Shown: positions 18,418 to 27,467, numbered from the stretch's first letter. The stretch: DNA of 64,000 bases from Polluticaenibacter yanchengensis (GCA_027854065.1 JAQGEF010000002.1:248001-312000), one strand, 5' to 3'. Notes: a model not told the origin generated them from the letters alone. Made by a program: numbers and translations.

Positions 18418-19452
18418 ATGGAAACAATTCTTAAGCAAATAGAAGAGTATAAATCCGAAATAGCTGCTTTTACTGCCGAAAACGCCGACAGTTTAGAGGC
18501 TTTTCGTATAAAATGGTTAGGAACCAAAGGCCTGGTAAAAGCAACAATGGGCGAAATGAAAAATGTACCAAATGATCAGAAAAAAGAATTTGGGCAAACA
18601 TTAAACGCATTTAAACTTTTTGCTGAGGAAAAATTTGATACTGAAAAACAAAAAATCGAAGCCTCTGCAGAAGCAGAAGTATTCGGAAGTATAGACTGGA
18701 GCCTGCCCGGAGAACCCGAATTTATCGGTACCAGGCACCCGATTAGCCTTGTAAGAAATAAAGTCGTAGATATTTTTAAACGCCTCGGTTTTGCAGAAGC
18801 AGAAGGGCCCGAAGTAGAAGATGACTGGCACAATTTCGGCGCTTTAAACCTGCCTCCCGATCATCCCGCACGAGATATGCAGGACACTTTCTACGTCAAT
18901 CAGGACCCGACATGGATTTTACGCACCCATACAAGTAACGTACAGATCCGCGAAATGGAGAAAGGCAAATTACCTATCCGGTTAATCATGCCCGGCAGAG
19001 TGTACCGCAATGAAACCATCAGCGCACGCGCCCATTGCTTCTTCCACCAGGTAGAAGGGTTATACATTGCAGAAAATGTAAGTTTTGCAGACCTCAAACA
19101 AACACTTTATTTCTTTGTAAAAGAGTTCTTTAACCAGGACGTAAAAATCCGTTTCCGCCCGTCATATTTCCCGTTCACAGAACCAAGCGCCGAGATGGAC
19201 ATCAGTTGCCAGATATGCGGAGGCAAAGGTTGCAACGTATGTAAACATACCGGCTGGGTAGAAATATTAGGCTGCGGAATGGTACATCCCAATGTATTGG
19301 AAAACTGCGGAATAGACAGCACCAAATATACCGGCTTCGCTTTCGGTATGGGCCTCGAGCGTTTAACCATGCTCAAATACCAGGTAAAAGATTTACGCTT
19401 ATTCAGCGAAAATGACGTACGCTTCTTAAAGCAATTTGAAGGCGCCTTATAA
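18418..19452 (+). CDS. pheS: Phenylalanine-tRNA ligase alpha subunit
   Basis: PheS is the catalytic subunit of the alpha2-beta2 class II synthetase that charges tRNA-Phe. The 344-aa length is typical. After an N-terminal coiled-coil region (about 1-90) comes the class II core: motif 1 around GTRHPISLVRNKV, motif 2 RVYRNETISARAHCFFHQVEGLYI, the cysteine-containing segment CQICGGKGCNVC, and motif 3 GFAFGMGLERLTML. The beta subunit gene pheT is not adjacent, which is usual in this phylum. The stop is 13 bases before the next gene. Confidence 0.97.
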   Translation: METILKQIEEYKSEIAAFTAENADSLEAFRIKWLGTKGLVKATMGEMKNVPNDQKKEFGQTLNAFKLFAEEKFDTEKQKIEASAEAEVFGSIDWSLPGEPEFIGTRHPISLVRNKVVDIFKRLGFAEAEGPEVEDDWHNFGALNLPPDHPARDMQDTFYVNQDPTWILRTHTSNVQIREMEKGKLPIRLIMPGRVYRNETISARAHCFFHQVEGLYIAENVSFADLKQTLYFFVKEFFNQDVKIRFRPSYFPFTEPSAEMDISCQICGGKGCNVCKHTGWVEILGCGMVHPNVLENCGIDSTKYTGFAFGMGLERLTMLKYQVKDLRLFSENDVRFLKQFEGAL

Positions 19453-19465
19453 CTCAGATCATATT

Positions 19466-19786
19466 ATGGCCGTAAAAATTACAAATGCATATTTACAAAA
19501 AGTAGAAAGGCTGCTCAATGAAGCAGAATACAAGATCCGTTTCGAAAGAGGCACTTTTCAAAGCGGTTACTGCATTCTTGAACAGAAAAAAGTAGTCGTC
19601 GTCAATAAGTTTTTAGATGTCGAAGGCAGAATAAATGCATTGGTAGAACTCGTACCAAAGATTACACTCAATTATGATATGCTCACACAGGAGAGTCAGA
19701 AACTCTATGATAAAATCATAAAAGAGCAAAACGAGTCAGTTGCAAGCCAGATAGATTTAGATCTGAAAGACGAAAATGAGTCATAA
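19466..19786 (+). CDS. Conserved hypothetical protein downstream of pheS
   Basis: The 106-aa protein begins at the ATG at 19466; an upstream TTG inside pheS is less likely because the protein starts naturally at MAVKITNAYL. It is soluble, with a helical N-terminus (YLQKVERLLNEAEYKIRFERG), a strand pair (GYCILEQKKVVVVNKFLD) and a charged C-terminal tail. I do not recognise a named domain. It lies 13 bases after pheS and before a strong terminator, so it belongs to the pheS transcript. Confidence 0.75.
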   Translation: MAVKITNAYLQKVERLLNEAEYKIRFERGTFQSGYCILEQKKVVVVNKFLDVEGRINALVELVPKITLNYDMLTQESQKLYDKIIKEQNESVASQIDLDLKDENES

Positions 19787-19790
19787 ACAA

Positions 19791-19821
19791 AAAGCCGGAA
19801 AATATTTTCCGGCTTTTTTTA
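19791..19821 (+). terminator. Terminator of the pheS operon
   Basis: AAAAGCCGGAAAAT pairs with ATTTTCCGGCTTTT, followed by a T run. The stem is near perfect and starts five bases after the stop codon. Confidence 0.88.
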
Positions 19822-20002
19822 TTGCCTTATTCATTACAATATCAATTAATTATACCTATAAAATGTAATTCTTCCCCAAAAAAATATTTTGAAATAATAT
19901 TTTATCTCATATCTTCACCAAATGAGTGTAGATAATAGCTGTTTCAATAACACTCTGGCGGCATATAATAAAATCAACCCGCCTTAAATTTTAGATTAAG
20001 TA

Positions 20003-21439
20003 ATGACTGTAAGCGACCATACATTAAATATAGATAATGCCAGGGCAATCACGGTATTTCCCGTTTTCCTAAAACTGGATATCAAAAAACTATTAATAAT
20101 AGGCGGAGGAAAAACAGCATATACCATTATAAAGTCCATTTTAGAAAACCAGCAAGACGCCCGGATAACCATACTCTCCGATAAAATATCAGATGACATT
20201 GTCAATTTATCCAAAGCACATCCCCATAAGGTATTATTCATAAAAGATTCCTATAAAAACGATTATATTACTTCAGATTACGGAATTGTAATAGCCACAG
20301 AAGAAGAACAGCAAAATGGAGACGCCATTTACAAAGCAGCCAAAGCACATGGCGCATTAGTAAACATCAACAATATCAATAATCAAAGCGATTTTTACTG
20401 GGGTTACAATATAGAAAACAGCGAACTCAATATCGCCATTAACTCCCAGGGCAAAACAACAGAAGATATCCAAGCCATCGAACAGAATTATGGCCTCGCA
20501 CTTACAGGAATCGGCAATTTAAAAGATTCAGACAACAATAACCACGAGCAAAAAAGCGCCTCACACTGGCGAAAAATAGCAACCTGGAGCCTCATCATAT
20601 TTGCCTCCATGCTCATCGGCCATTTTGTATTTTCCTATATCCCATTAGAAATCATCGGCACCGGCATCTGGGACGGCATCAGGCAGTTAGACAGTAATTT
20701 CCCATTAATAATGGCAGCCGGTTTTGTCGCACAAATGGTCGATGGCGCTTTAGGAATGGGGTATGGCCTCGCCAGCGCCACCGCTCTCAATGCTGTAGGC
20801 GTAAACCCCGCCGCTATCAGCGCCAGCATCCACACAGCAGAAATGTTTGCCAGCGGTGCCAGTGGTTACAGCCATTACAAATTTGGCAATGTCAATAAAA
20901 AATTGTTCAAACTCATCGTCATACCCGGTGTAATAGGCGCCATTATAGGCGCCATCTTACTCGTAAAGCTAGGAGAGGAGTACGGCGATTATATCCGGCC
21001 CGCATTAGCATGTTACACATTAATATTAGGTATCAAATTCATCATCAATGCATTTGTACAAAAACGGCCAACCAAAAAATTTAAATTGTACGGGCCCTTA
21101 GCAGGCCTGGGCGGCTTTTTCGATAGTTTTGGCGGAGGCGGATGGGGGCCAATCGTTACCAGTACACTCATCAATGTAGGACGCACGCCACGTTTCGTTA
21201 TAGGAACCGTAAGTCTAACAGAGTTTTTCGTCACCCTTTCCAGCGCCTTTGCCTTCTTCCTCATGATGGGCGTTACCCATTGGCAGGTCATAGTCGCACT
21301 TATTTTAGGCGGCTTAATAGCCGCACCAATAGCCGCAAAACTCGTAGGAAAAATGCCGGCAAAAACAGCCTTTTTATTGTTAGGCGCATTAGTAATCATC
21401 TGGAGTTTAAAAATTATATGGGGCGCAATACCACACTAA
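20003..21439 (+). CDS. Fusion of a siroheme-synthase-like NAD-binding domain and a TauE/SafE (TSUP) membrane exporter
   Basis: Residues 1-165 look like the N-terminal precorrin-2 dehydrogenase domain of CysG/Met8p: FPVFLKLDIKKLLIIGGGKTAYTI with the dinucleotide loop GGGK at 34-37, then a Rossmann-like series to INSQGKTTEDIQAI. In CysG the catalytic Asp sits in NVVD; here the aligned segment is N-I-N-N with Asn at 124, and the usual helical dimerisation part is missing. Residues about 194-478 form a TSUP permease with about eight helices (AAGFVAQMVDGALGMGYG, GGFFDSFGGGGWGPIVTSTLI, GTVSLTEFFVTLSSA), a family that exports sulfite, sulfoacetate or other sulfur anions. The fusion suggests that sulfite handling is tied to NAD or tetrapyrrole sensing, which is inference. 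Confidence 0.85.
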   Translation: MTVSDHTLNIDNARAITVFPVFLKLDIKKLLIIGGGKTAYTIIKSILENQQDARITILSDKISDDIVNLSKAHPHKVLFIKDSYKNDYITSDYGIVIATEEEQQNGDAIYKAAKAHGALVNINNINNQSDFYWGYNIENSELNIAINSQGKTTEDIQAIEQNYGLALTGIGNLKDSDNNNHEQKSASHWRKIATWSLIIFASMLIGHFVFSYIPLEIIGTGIWDGIRQLDSNFPLIMAAGFVAQMVDGALGMGYGLASATALNAVGVNPAAISASIHTAEMFASGASGYSHYKFGNVNKKLFKLIVIPGVIGAIIGAILLVKLGEEYGDYIRPALACYTLILGIKFIINAFVQKRPTKKFKLYGPLAGLGGFFDSFGGGGWGPIVTSTLINVGRTPRFVIGTVSLTEFFVTLSSAFAFFLMMGVTHWQVIVALILGGLIAAPIAAKLVGKMPAKTAFLLLGALVIIWSLKIIWGAIPH

Positions 21440-21479
21440 AGATCTGCCTTCGGGCTGCATAAAACTTTTTTAAAATAAT

Positions 21480-21597
21480 GGGGCTCTCAGCTTTAAGTGC
21501 CTTTATCAACAGCAGTTCCGGCTGCTAAGGGCTCCGCTACGCTCGGTGCTCCTGCGTCGCACTGGCGCTAAGGCGCCACCCACGCATCCGGCAGCCC
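21480..21597 (+). repeat. Dispersed repeat family A, copy 5 (3' of the TSUP fusion gene)
   Basis: It starts GGGGCTCTCAGC 41 bases after the stop and ends CATCCGGCAGCCC. A block of 51 bases from 21529 (GGCTCCGCTACGCTCGGTGC onward) is identical to copy 6 at about 35705, which points to recent spread. The remaining gap up to 21871 shows no gene. Confidence 0.8.
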
Positions 21598-21871
21598 GGC
21601 CACATCGCATCATTTTTCAACTATATAAACACAATCAATTCTTAAAAACAAACCAATGAATGACCTGTTTAAAAATTCTTCACAAAAATTGTGTACAAAA
21701 TTGTCACCACCCGGCATAGCATTTACCATGCCCGTTCCCACACGATGTTGTTGATACATTTTCATTAAAATACCAGGCTGAAGCAGCAGCACATAAGTTC
21801 AACAGCCATCTGTAAAATCAACCAAAACTTTAATCATACACGGCAGAATGCCGCAATATTTATAAATTTTT

Positions 21872-24490
21872 ATGAAACAAATCCGTATCAATAATATCTT
21901 CACTAAAATAGTAGGGAAAGGAGCGCACGCCGCGATCTTGCCAATATTCCTGCTCAGCTTAATTTTCAGTTTTCAACAAGCAATAGCACAATCAGGCAAC
22001 TTACGCATTACAGGAAAAGTCACCAACGAACAAGGCCAGGCAATAGCAGATGTATCAGTACAGGTAAAAGGCGCTACCAACGGCACATCCACCGATTCTT
22101 TAGGAGCCTTTACATTATCAACCAATCAGCCATTACCATTACGCATCCGTTTTTCCTCAATCGGCTATACCTCACACGAAGCCATTATAAAATCATCTGG
22201 GGAAGTATTAAACATCGTGTTAGCCTCCGTTTTCTACCAGGATACCGTAGTCATCACATCCCGTCGCCGCAAAGAAGCATTGCAGGACGTACCAATTGCC
22301 ATCACCGTAATTGGCGGTGCACAGCTAGGTGATGCCGGTGCATTCAATGTCAACCGCGCCAAAGAACTCATTCCGTCCGTACAGTTATATTCTTCCAACC
22401 CACGTAACACCGGCATCAATATCCGCGGACTAGGTTCACCATTCGGGTTAACCAATGATGGTTTAGATCCCGGCGTAGGCTATTATGTAGACGGTGTTTA
22501 TTATGCCCGTCCCGCAGCCACAACATTAGACTTTATCGATATAGAACAGGTAGAAGTACTACGTGGACCACAAGGCACATTATTTGGTAAAAACACCACT
22601 TCAGGAGCCTTCAACATCACATCCCGCAAAGCCAGCTTTAAACCAGGTGCAGATTTCGAAGTAAGTTATGGTAACTACGGCTACATCCAGGCAAAAGCAT
22701 CCGTAACCGGTGCACTCACAAAAAAATTAGCAGCCAGGGTCTCCTTCTCAGGTACCCAACGCGATGGCTTAATAGACAATATTGCCACAAACAAAGCCAC
22801 CAATGATATAAATAACCTCGGTTTCAGGGCCCAGTTATTGTACAAACCAAACAATAGAACAACCATCACCTTAAACGGGGACAATACCCAACAGCGTCCG
22901 GATGGCTATGCACAGGTAGTAGCAGGTGTGGTAACCACCAAACGCCCCGCTTACCGCCAGTTCAATAATATCATTGCCGATTTAGGATATAAATTACCAA
23001 CACTGAATCCTTTCGACAGGATCATAGACCATGATACACCCTGGAAATCCGATAACGATATAGGCGGTGCCTCATTAAATATAGAAACCAAAATAGGCAG
23101 CGGCACTTTAACATCCACAACAGCATGGCGTTATTGGGATTGGGGCCCTTCAAACGACAGGGATTTTACAGGGTTACAATCACTCGCTTTATCACAAAAT
23201 CCAACCAAGCATAAGAACATATCCCAGGAATTACGCTATGCAGGTACTTTCTCCGATAAGTTAAGCGGCGTATTCGGTTTATTCTATATCAACCAGGATG
23301 TAAAAACAACCGGTTCAGAAGTAGCAGGAGATGCACAATGGCGTTTCTCGCAAAGTTCCACCAGCGCATTATGGCGTACAGACAGTTTATTCGAAGGTTA
23401 CGGCGTATTCACCAACTCTCAGATCAAATCAACCAGTGCAGCCGCTTTTGCAAACGTAGATTGGGAAGTAGCACCAGGCTTACACTTACAACCCGGCTTA
23501 CGTTTCAACTACGATAAAAAAGATGTAGACTATGACCGCCAGGCACGAGGAGGCAAAACATTTACCGACCCGGCTATTATCGCCATCCGTCAGGGCGTTT
23601 ACAGCAACCAGGCATATCAGATCAGTGCAGATGAGAACAACTTCACTTATCATATTACAGCCTCTTACCGCCCAAACAGGAATATCAATGCTTATGCCAC
23701 TTACTCAACCAGCTTTAAACCCGTAGGTGTAAACGTAGCAGGCCTGCCAACAGTAGATGGTAAACCCGCACTGGATTTATCCGTAATTAAGCCGGAATAT
23801 GTAAAACATTATGAAGCAGGTGTCAAAACATCTCCTGCTGAAAATCTCAAACTCAATGTAACATTCTTCAATACAGATATAAAAGATTACCAGGCCAATG
23901 TACAATCACCACAGTTAGGGGTAAACAGAGGTTATATAGCCAATGCTGAAAAAGTACGCGTTCGTGGAGCTGAATTAGATGCCAATTACAGGGCCAAACA
24001 TTTCAGCTTTTTCACAGCCTTAAGTTATACCGATGGTAAATATATCCGCTTTACCAATGCACCACTACCATTAGAAGAAACAGGCGCAACAAATGATGCC
24101 GGTCAGCAGGTAGCCTTCAAAGATATCTCCGGAGGTAAATTACCCGGTATCTCCAAATTTGCAGGCTCTATTGGCGGTGAGTATACTTTACCCGCAATCT
24201 TCCTTAGCCAGTCAGGTAGTTTCTTTGTAGCAGCAGATGCCTTCTACCGTTCATCTTTCTCGTCCAGTCCGTCACCTTCAGCCTATTTAAATGTAGATGG
24301 TTATGTACTAACCAACGGCCGTTTCGGTTTCAGAACAACTAACGGTTTATCAGTTTTCTTCTGGGGCAGAAATATCCTCAATCAAAATTACTTCGAGCAA
24401 TTATTACCGGCAGGAGGTAACGCCGGTCACTATGCAGGCGTATTAGGCGATCCGAGAACTTACGGTATCACCCTACGTTATTCATTATAA
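21872..24490 (+). CDS. TonB-dependent outer membrane receptor with CarboxypepD_reg-like domain
   Basis: This 872-aa protein is an outer-membrane gated transporter. A signal peptide (about 18-40, ending AIAQ) is followed by a CarboxypepD_reg-like domain (GKVTNEQGQAIADVSVQVKG, about 47-115), a TonB-box-like DTVVITSRRR, a plug domain (GINIRGLGSPFG, VEVLRGPQGTLFGKNTTSGAFNI, about 130-255) and a long beta-barrel ending ITLRYSL with the aromatic/aliphatic C-terminal signature. There is no SusD partner, so it is not a Sus-type glycan system; the plug resembles receptors for siderophores and other small ligands. The sulfur-anion exporter gene lies upstream but need not be related. The 3' end is duplicated twice downstream. 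Confidence 0.93.
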   Translation: MKQIRINNIFTKIVGKGAHAAILPIFLLSLIFSFQQAIAQSGNLRITGKVTNEQGQAIADVSVQVKGATNGTSTDSLGAFTLSTNQPLPLRIRFSSIGYTSHEAIIKSSGEVLNIVLASVFYQDTVVITSRRRKEALQDVPIAITVIGGAQLGDAGAFNVNRAKELIPSVQLYSSNPRNTGINIRGLGSPFGLTNDGLDPGVGYYVDGVYYARPAATTLDFIDIEQVEVLRGPQGTLFGKNTTSGAFNITSRKASFKPGADFEVSYGNYGYIQAKASVTGALTKKLAARVSFSGTQRDGLIDNIATNKATNDINNLGFRAQLLYKPNNRTTITLNGDNTQQRPDGYAQVVAGVVTTKRPAYRQFNNIIADLGYKLPTLNPFDRIIDHDTPWKSDNDIGGASLNIETKIGSGTLTSTTAWRYWDWGPSNDRDFTGLQSLALSQNPTKHKNISQELRYAGTFSDKLSGVFGLFYINQDVKTTGSEVAGDAQWRFSQSSTSALWRTDSLFEGYGVFTNSQIKSTSAAAFANVDWEVAPGLHLQPGLRFNYDKKDVDYDRQARGGKTFTDPAIIAIRQGVYSNQAYQISADENNFTYHITASYRPNRNINAYATYSTSFKPVGVNVAGLPTVDGKPALDLSVIKPEYVKHYEAGVKTSPAENLKLNVTFFNTDIKDYQANVQSPQLGVNRGYIANAEKVRVRGAELDANYRAKHFSFFTALSYTDGKYIRFTNAPLPLEETGATNDAGQQVAFKDISGGKLPGISKFAGSIGGEYTLPAIFLSQSGSFFVAADAFYRSSFSSSPSPSAYLNVDGYVLTNGRFGFRTTNGLSVFFWGRNILNQNYFEQLLPAGGNAGHYAGVLGDPRTYGITLRYSL

Positions 24491-24511
24491 TTTGGAATGG
24501 TTTTATTGCTT

Positions 24512-24546
24512 AAAAAGTGCATCTTTACAGGTGCACTTTTTGTTTG
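24512..24546 (+). terminator. Terminator of the TonB receptor gene
   Basis: AAAAAGTGCA (24512-24521) pairs with TGCACTTTTT (24532-24541). It lies 21 bases after the stop. A second copy of the hairpin is at about 24896-24925, inside the downstream duplication. Confidence 0.85.
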
Positions 24547-24598
24547 CTCATTAAATCATTTCATTACTGACATGTATTAGTTAAGCATCATTAGAATC

Positions 24599-25381
24599 AA
24601 GTCCCGGAGGGACGACATTATGGTAGAAGAAATGATAATCGACACAAGTAGAGCGCCGTAGGTGCGACACCATTCTTAAGCATCATTAAATCAAGTCCCG
24701 GCGGGACGACATTATGGTAGAAGAAATGATAATTGACGCAAGTAGAGCGCCGTAGGTGCGACACCATTCATGTAAATCGATTAATTATTACCGGCAGGAG
24801 GTAACTCTGGTCACTATGCAGGCGTATTAGGCAATCCGAGAACTTACGGTATCGCCCTACGTTATTCATTATAATTTGGAATGATTTAATTTTCTAAAAG
24901 TGCATCTTTACAGGTGCACTTTTTGTTTGCTCATTAAATCATTTCATTACTAATATATTACTTAAGCATCATTAAAATCAAGTCCCGGAGGGAAGACATT
25001 ATGGTAGAAGCAATGATAATTGACGCAAGTATAGCACCATAGGTGCGACACCATTCTTAAGCATCATTAAATCAAGTCCCGGCGGGACGACATTATGGTA
25101 GAAGAAATGATAATTGACGCAAGTAGAGCGCCGTAGGTGCGACACCATTCATGTAAATCGATTAATTATTACCGGCAGGAGGTAACGCCGGTCACTATAT
25201 AGGCGTATTAGGCGCTCTGAGAACTTACGGTATCACCCTACGTTATTCATTATAATTTGGAATGATTTAATGAGCAAACATGTATTACTTAAGCATCATT
25301 AAATCAAGTCCCGGCGGGACGACATTATGGTAGAAGAAATGACAATTGACGCAAGTAGAGCGCCGTAGGTGCGACACCATT
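24599..25381 (+). repeat. Two-hairpin dispersed element, five copies
   Basis: Each roughly 76-bp copy has a small palindrome GTCCCGGCGGGAC, a spacer of about 40 bases with GACATTATGGTAGAAG, and a second hairpin GCGCCGTAGGTGC. Copies lie at about 24599-24674, 24693-24768, 24979-25053 (most decayed), 25074-25148 and 25305-25381, all in the same orientation. A relic is at 61881-61953. Such elements are common between genes in this phylum; their function is not known to me. Confidence 0.85.
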
Positions 25382-25471
25382 CATCTAAACCAGGTATTCT
25401 AATAAAACATCCTAAAACACCTTCATTCGTGCTTATGAGGATAATTATTAGGCAAAATAAGCTCAATAGTG

Positions 25472-25533
25472 TTATCTGCCGTACAAGGGAGTGACACAAC
25501 GATGCTCAATAGTAGTACAAACGATGACTCAAT
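25472..25533 (-). repeat. Dispersed ~55-bp repeat, copy 2
   Basis: The reverse complement of this segment matches 9326-9383, with the core AGCATCGTTGTGTCACTCCC unchanged. It lies 3' of lipB in the lipB orientation. Confidence 0.7.
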
Positions 25534-25551
25534 AAAACAAAAAACATTTAA

Positions 25552-26262
25552 TTAAGACAAAATAGCCACATCAAATACTTCCTCGAATTTCCTGATCAAC
25601 GTTTGCTGAACATGCTCAAAATCAAGTGACTCTCCCAATTCCTTAGCCATAGACGTTACCTGCTTGTCCGGGATACCACATGGCACAATATGTGTAAAAT
25701 AATCCAGGTCAGTATTCACGTTCAACGCAAACCCGTGCATCGTTACCCAGCGGCTGCAACGCACGCCCATTGCGCATATTTTACGCTCACGGCCCTTAAC
25801 ATCCGGTTCAATCCAGACACCCGTTTCACCCTTAGACCGGTCACCAATAATACCATATTCACCAATCGTTTTAATAATCACTTCCTCCAGGTTCCGGAGA
25901 TATTTCCCGATGTCCGTCGAGAATTTTTCCAGGTCAAGAATAGGGTAGCCAACCAGTTGCCCCGGACCATGATAAGTAATATCGCCACCACGGTTAATAT
26001 GGTAATATTCCACGCCCATGCTCGCACGCTGCGCTTCGTTAATCAGTACATATTCCTCATGGCCCGTTTTTCCTAACGTGTACACATGCGGGTGCTGCAC
26101 CAGCAGCAAATGATGATTCGTAGAAATATTAGCCGCAGGATTGGTCGCCAATTCCTTCTTTACGGCCAAAGCCTCCTGTAATAACTGCTCCTGGTAATCC
26201 CAAACCTGTTTATAAGGTTGTAATCCTAAATGCTGTAATTGTACGGTTTGCAAAATGTTCAT
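25552..26262 (-). CDS. lipB: Octanoyl-[acyl-carrier-protein]:protein N-octanoyltransferase
   Basis: LipB moves octanoyl from acyl carrier protein onto lipoyl domains of 2-oxoacid dehydrogenases and the glycine cleavage H protein. The 236-aa protein has the family motif RGGDITYHGPGQLVGYPI (91-108), the catalytic Lys K161 in GRERKICAMG and the thioester-forming Cys C195 in PCGIPDK. I use the ATG at 26262; a TTG four codons upstream is less likely. It is divergent from the pseudouridine synthase gene, and lipA is not in the window. Confidence 0.95.
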   Translation of the reverse strand: MNILQTVQLQHLGLQPYKQVWDYQEQLLQEALAVKKELATNPAANISTNHHLLLVQHPHVYTLGKTGHEEYVLINEAQRASMGVEYYHINRGGDITYHGPGQLVGYPILDLEKFSTDIGKYLRNLEEVIIKTIGEYGIIGDRSKGETGVWIEPDVKGRERKICAMGVRCSRWVTMHGFALNVNTDLDYFTHIVPCGIPDKQVTSMAKELGESLDFEHVQQTLIRKFEEVFDVAILS

Positions 26263-26271
26263 TTTGAAATG

Positions 26272-26300
26272 CAAAGATACACTGTTTTATACACCACAAA
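26272..26300 (-). promoter_or_regulatory. Promoter of lipB
   Basis: On the minus strand TTTG (26297-26300), 17 bases, then TATCTTTG (26272-26279), nine bases before the ATG. A good match to the Bacteroidota consensus. Confidence 0.6.
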
Positions 26301-26307
26301 AACAATG

Positions 26308-26315
26308 TAACTTTG
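26308..26315 (+). promoter_or_regulatory. -7 box of the rluD-like gene, back to back with the lipB promoter
   Basis: TAACTTTG ends seven bases before the ATG at 26323, so the mRNA would be leaderless or nearly so. The box is only eight bases from the lipB -33 element, so the two polymerases would compete. Confidence 0.5.
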
Positions 26316-26322
26316 CCGTCTT

Positions 26323-27387
26323 ATGTCCGAAGAAATAATAGACCAAATAGATAACGACGAAGCAGATGAATTGTACGAAAAGCTCACACTGACCATTGAT
26401 AAAGGACAGGAGCCACTTCGTGTAGATAAGTTTGTATGGAGTCGCCTGGAAAATGTGACCAGGAACAAGATTCAGAACGGCATTAAAAACGGTCTGGTAA
26501 CCGTCAATGGCAAAACGGTAAAAGTAAACCACAAAATAAAACCAGGTGATGAACTCGTAATTTACACAGATACAGCACCAGATGCAAATGATATTATCCC
26601 CGAAAAAATGCCATTAGACATTTTTTATGAGGATGATGATATCATTGTCATCAATAAACAGCCCGGATTAGTCGTACACCCGGGAAGCGGCAATCCTAAC
26701 GGCACTTTGGTAAATGGCATCGCTTATTACCTGCAACAGCAAAACCCCGAATTAGGAGAAGAGGCTTTACCAAGGTTCGGACTGGTACACAGGATAGATA
26801 AAAATACCAGTGGTTTATTACTCTTGGCAAAAAAAGAAAGTGTTTTGCAACACCTCGCAAAGCAGTTCTTCGACCATACCGTTCAGCGCAAGTATATAGC
26901 CTTAGTATGGGGCAATATAGAAGAGGATGAAGGAACAATTGTAGCACATGTAGGCCGCAGCCCGCGCCAGCGTAAAATGTTTGAAGCATTTCCGGATGGC
27001 GACCACGGTAAAGAAGCCATTACACATTTTAAAGTGCTCGAACGTTTCCATTATGTTACCCTGGTAGAGTGTGTACTGGAAACAGGCCGTACCCACCAGA
27101 TAAGGGTGCACATGAAATACATTGGTCATACACTTTTCGCAGATGACCATTATGGCGGGGATAAAATTTTAAAAGGAACCATTTACAATAAATACAAGCA
27201 ATTTGTAGAAAACTGCTTCAAATTGTGTAACCGCCAGGCATTACATGCCAAAACACTAGGGTTTGTTCATCCCACAACAGGAAAAGAATTGTTTTTTGAC
27301 AGTGACATTCCTGAAGATATGCAGTTGCTGATAGAAAAATGGCGTAAATACTATAATAATAAAGGGCTGATAGCCGATGACGAATAG
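26323..27387 (+). CDS. RluD-family 23S rRNA pseudouridine synthase
   Basis: The 354-aa enzyme converts specific uridines to pseudouridine in large-subunit rRNA. An S4 RNA-binding domain lies at about 32-90 (PLRVDKFVWSRLENVTRNKIQ), and the catalytic domain has HRIDKNTSGLLLLAK with the nucleophile D159, GRTHQIRVHMKYIGHT and the C-terminal HAKTLGFVHP. This set is typical of RluC/RluD. The exact target position cannot be assigned. The acidic N-terminal 25 residues are a common leader in this phylum. Confidence 0.94.
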   Translation: MSEEIIDQIDNDEADELYEKLTLTIDKGQEPLRVDKFVWSRLENVTRNKIQNGIKNGLVTVNGKTVKVNHKIKPGDELVIYTDTAPDANDIIPEKMPLDIFYEDDDIIVINKQPGLVVHPGSGNPNGTLVNGIAYYLQQQNPELGEEALPRFGLVHRIDKNTSGLLLLAKKESVLQHLAKQFFDHTVQRKYIALVWGNIEEDEGTIVAHVGRSPRQRKMFEAFPDGDHGKEAITHFKVLERFHYVTLVECVLETGRTHQIRVHMKYIGHTLFADDHYGGDKILKGTIYNKYKQFVENCFKLCNRQALHAKTLGFVHPTTGKELFFDSDIPEDMQLLIEKWRKYYNNKGLIADDE

Positions 27388-27467
27388 ATTTTTTCTATAG
27401 TCATTGTTAATAATACCATTGCCACATTCACCTGACATAAATAGGTAATGTGGCAATATTGCTATCA

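Larger units (their letters stand above)
24401..25395 (+). repeat. Tandem triplication of the receptor gene 3' end (period about 382 bp)
   Basis: Unit 1 starts in the gene at 24401 and covers its last 30 codons, the terminator and two copies of the two-hairpin element. Unit 2 starts at 24785 and repeats all of this. Unit 3 starts at 25166 and repeats the gene end and one two-hairpin element but lacks the terminator. Unit offsets are 384 and 381 bases. The coding remnants keep the stop codon and ITLRYSL-like end with a few changes (for example GDPRT becomes GNPRT and GALRT). They have no start codon and are not genes. Confidence 0.92.

Noticed and set aside
20003..24490. A sulfur-compound uptake and export locus comprising the TSUP fusion and the TonB receptor
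   Set aside because: They are separated by 430 bases containing a repeat, and the receptor has no substrate-specific marker. Only proximity supports the idea.
24785..25260. A second and third receptor gene
   Set aside because: Only the last 30 codons are present in each copy, without start or upstream frame; they are duplicated gene ends.
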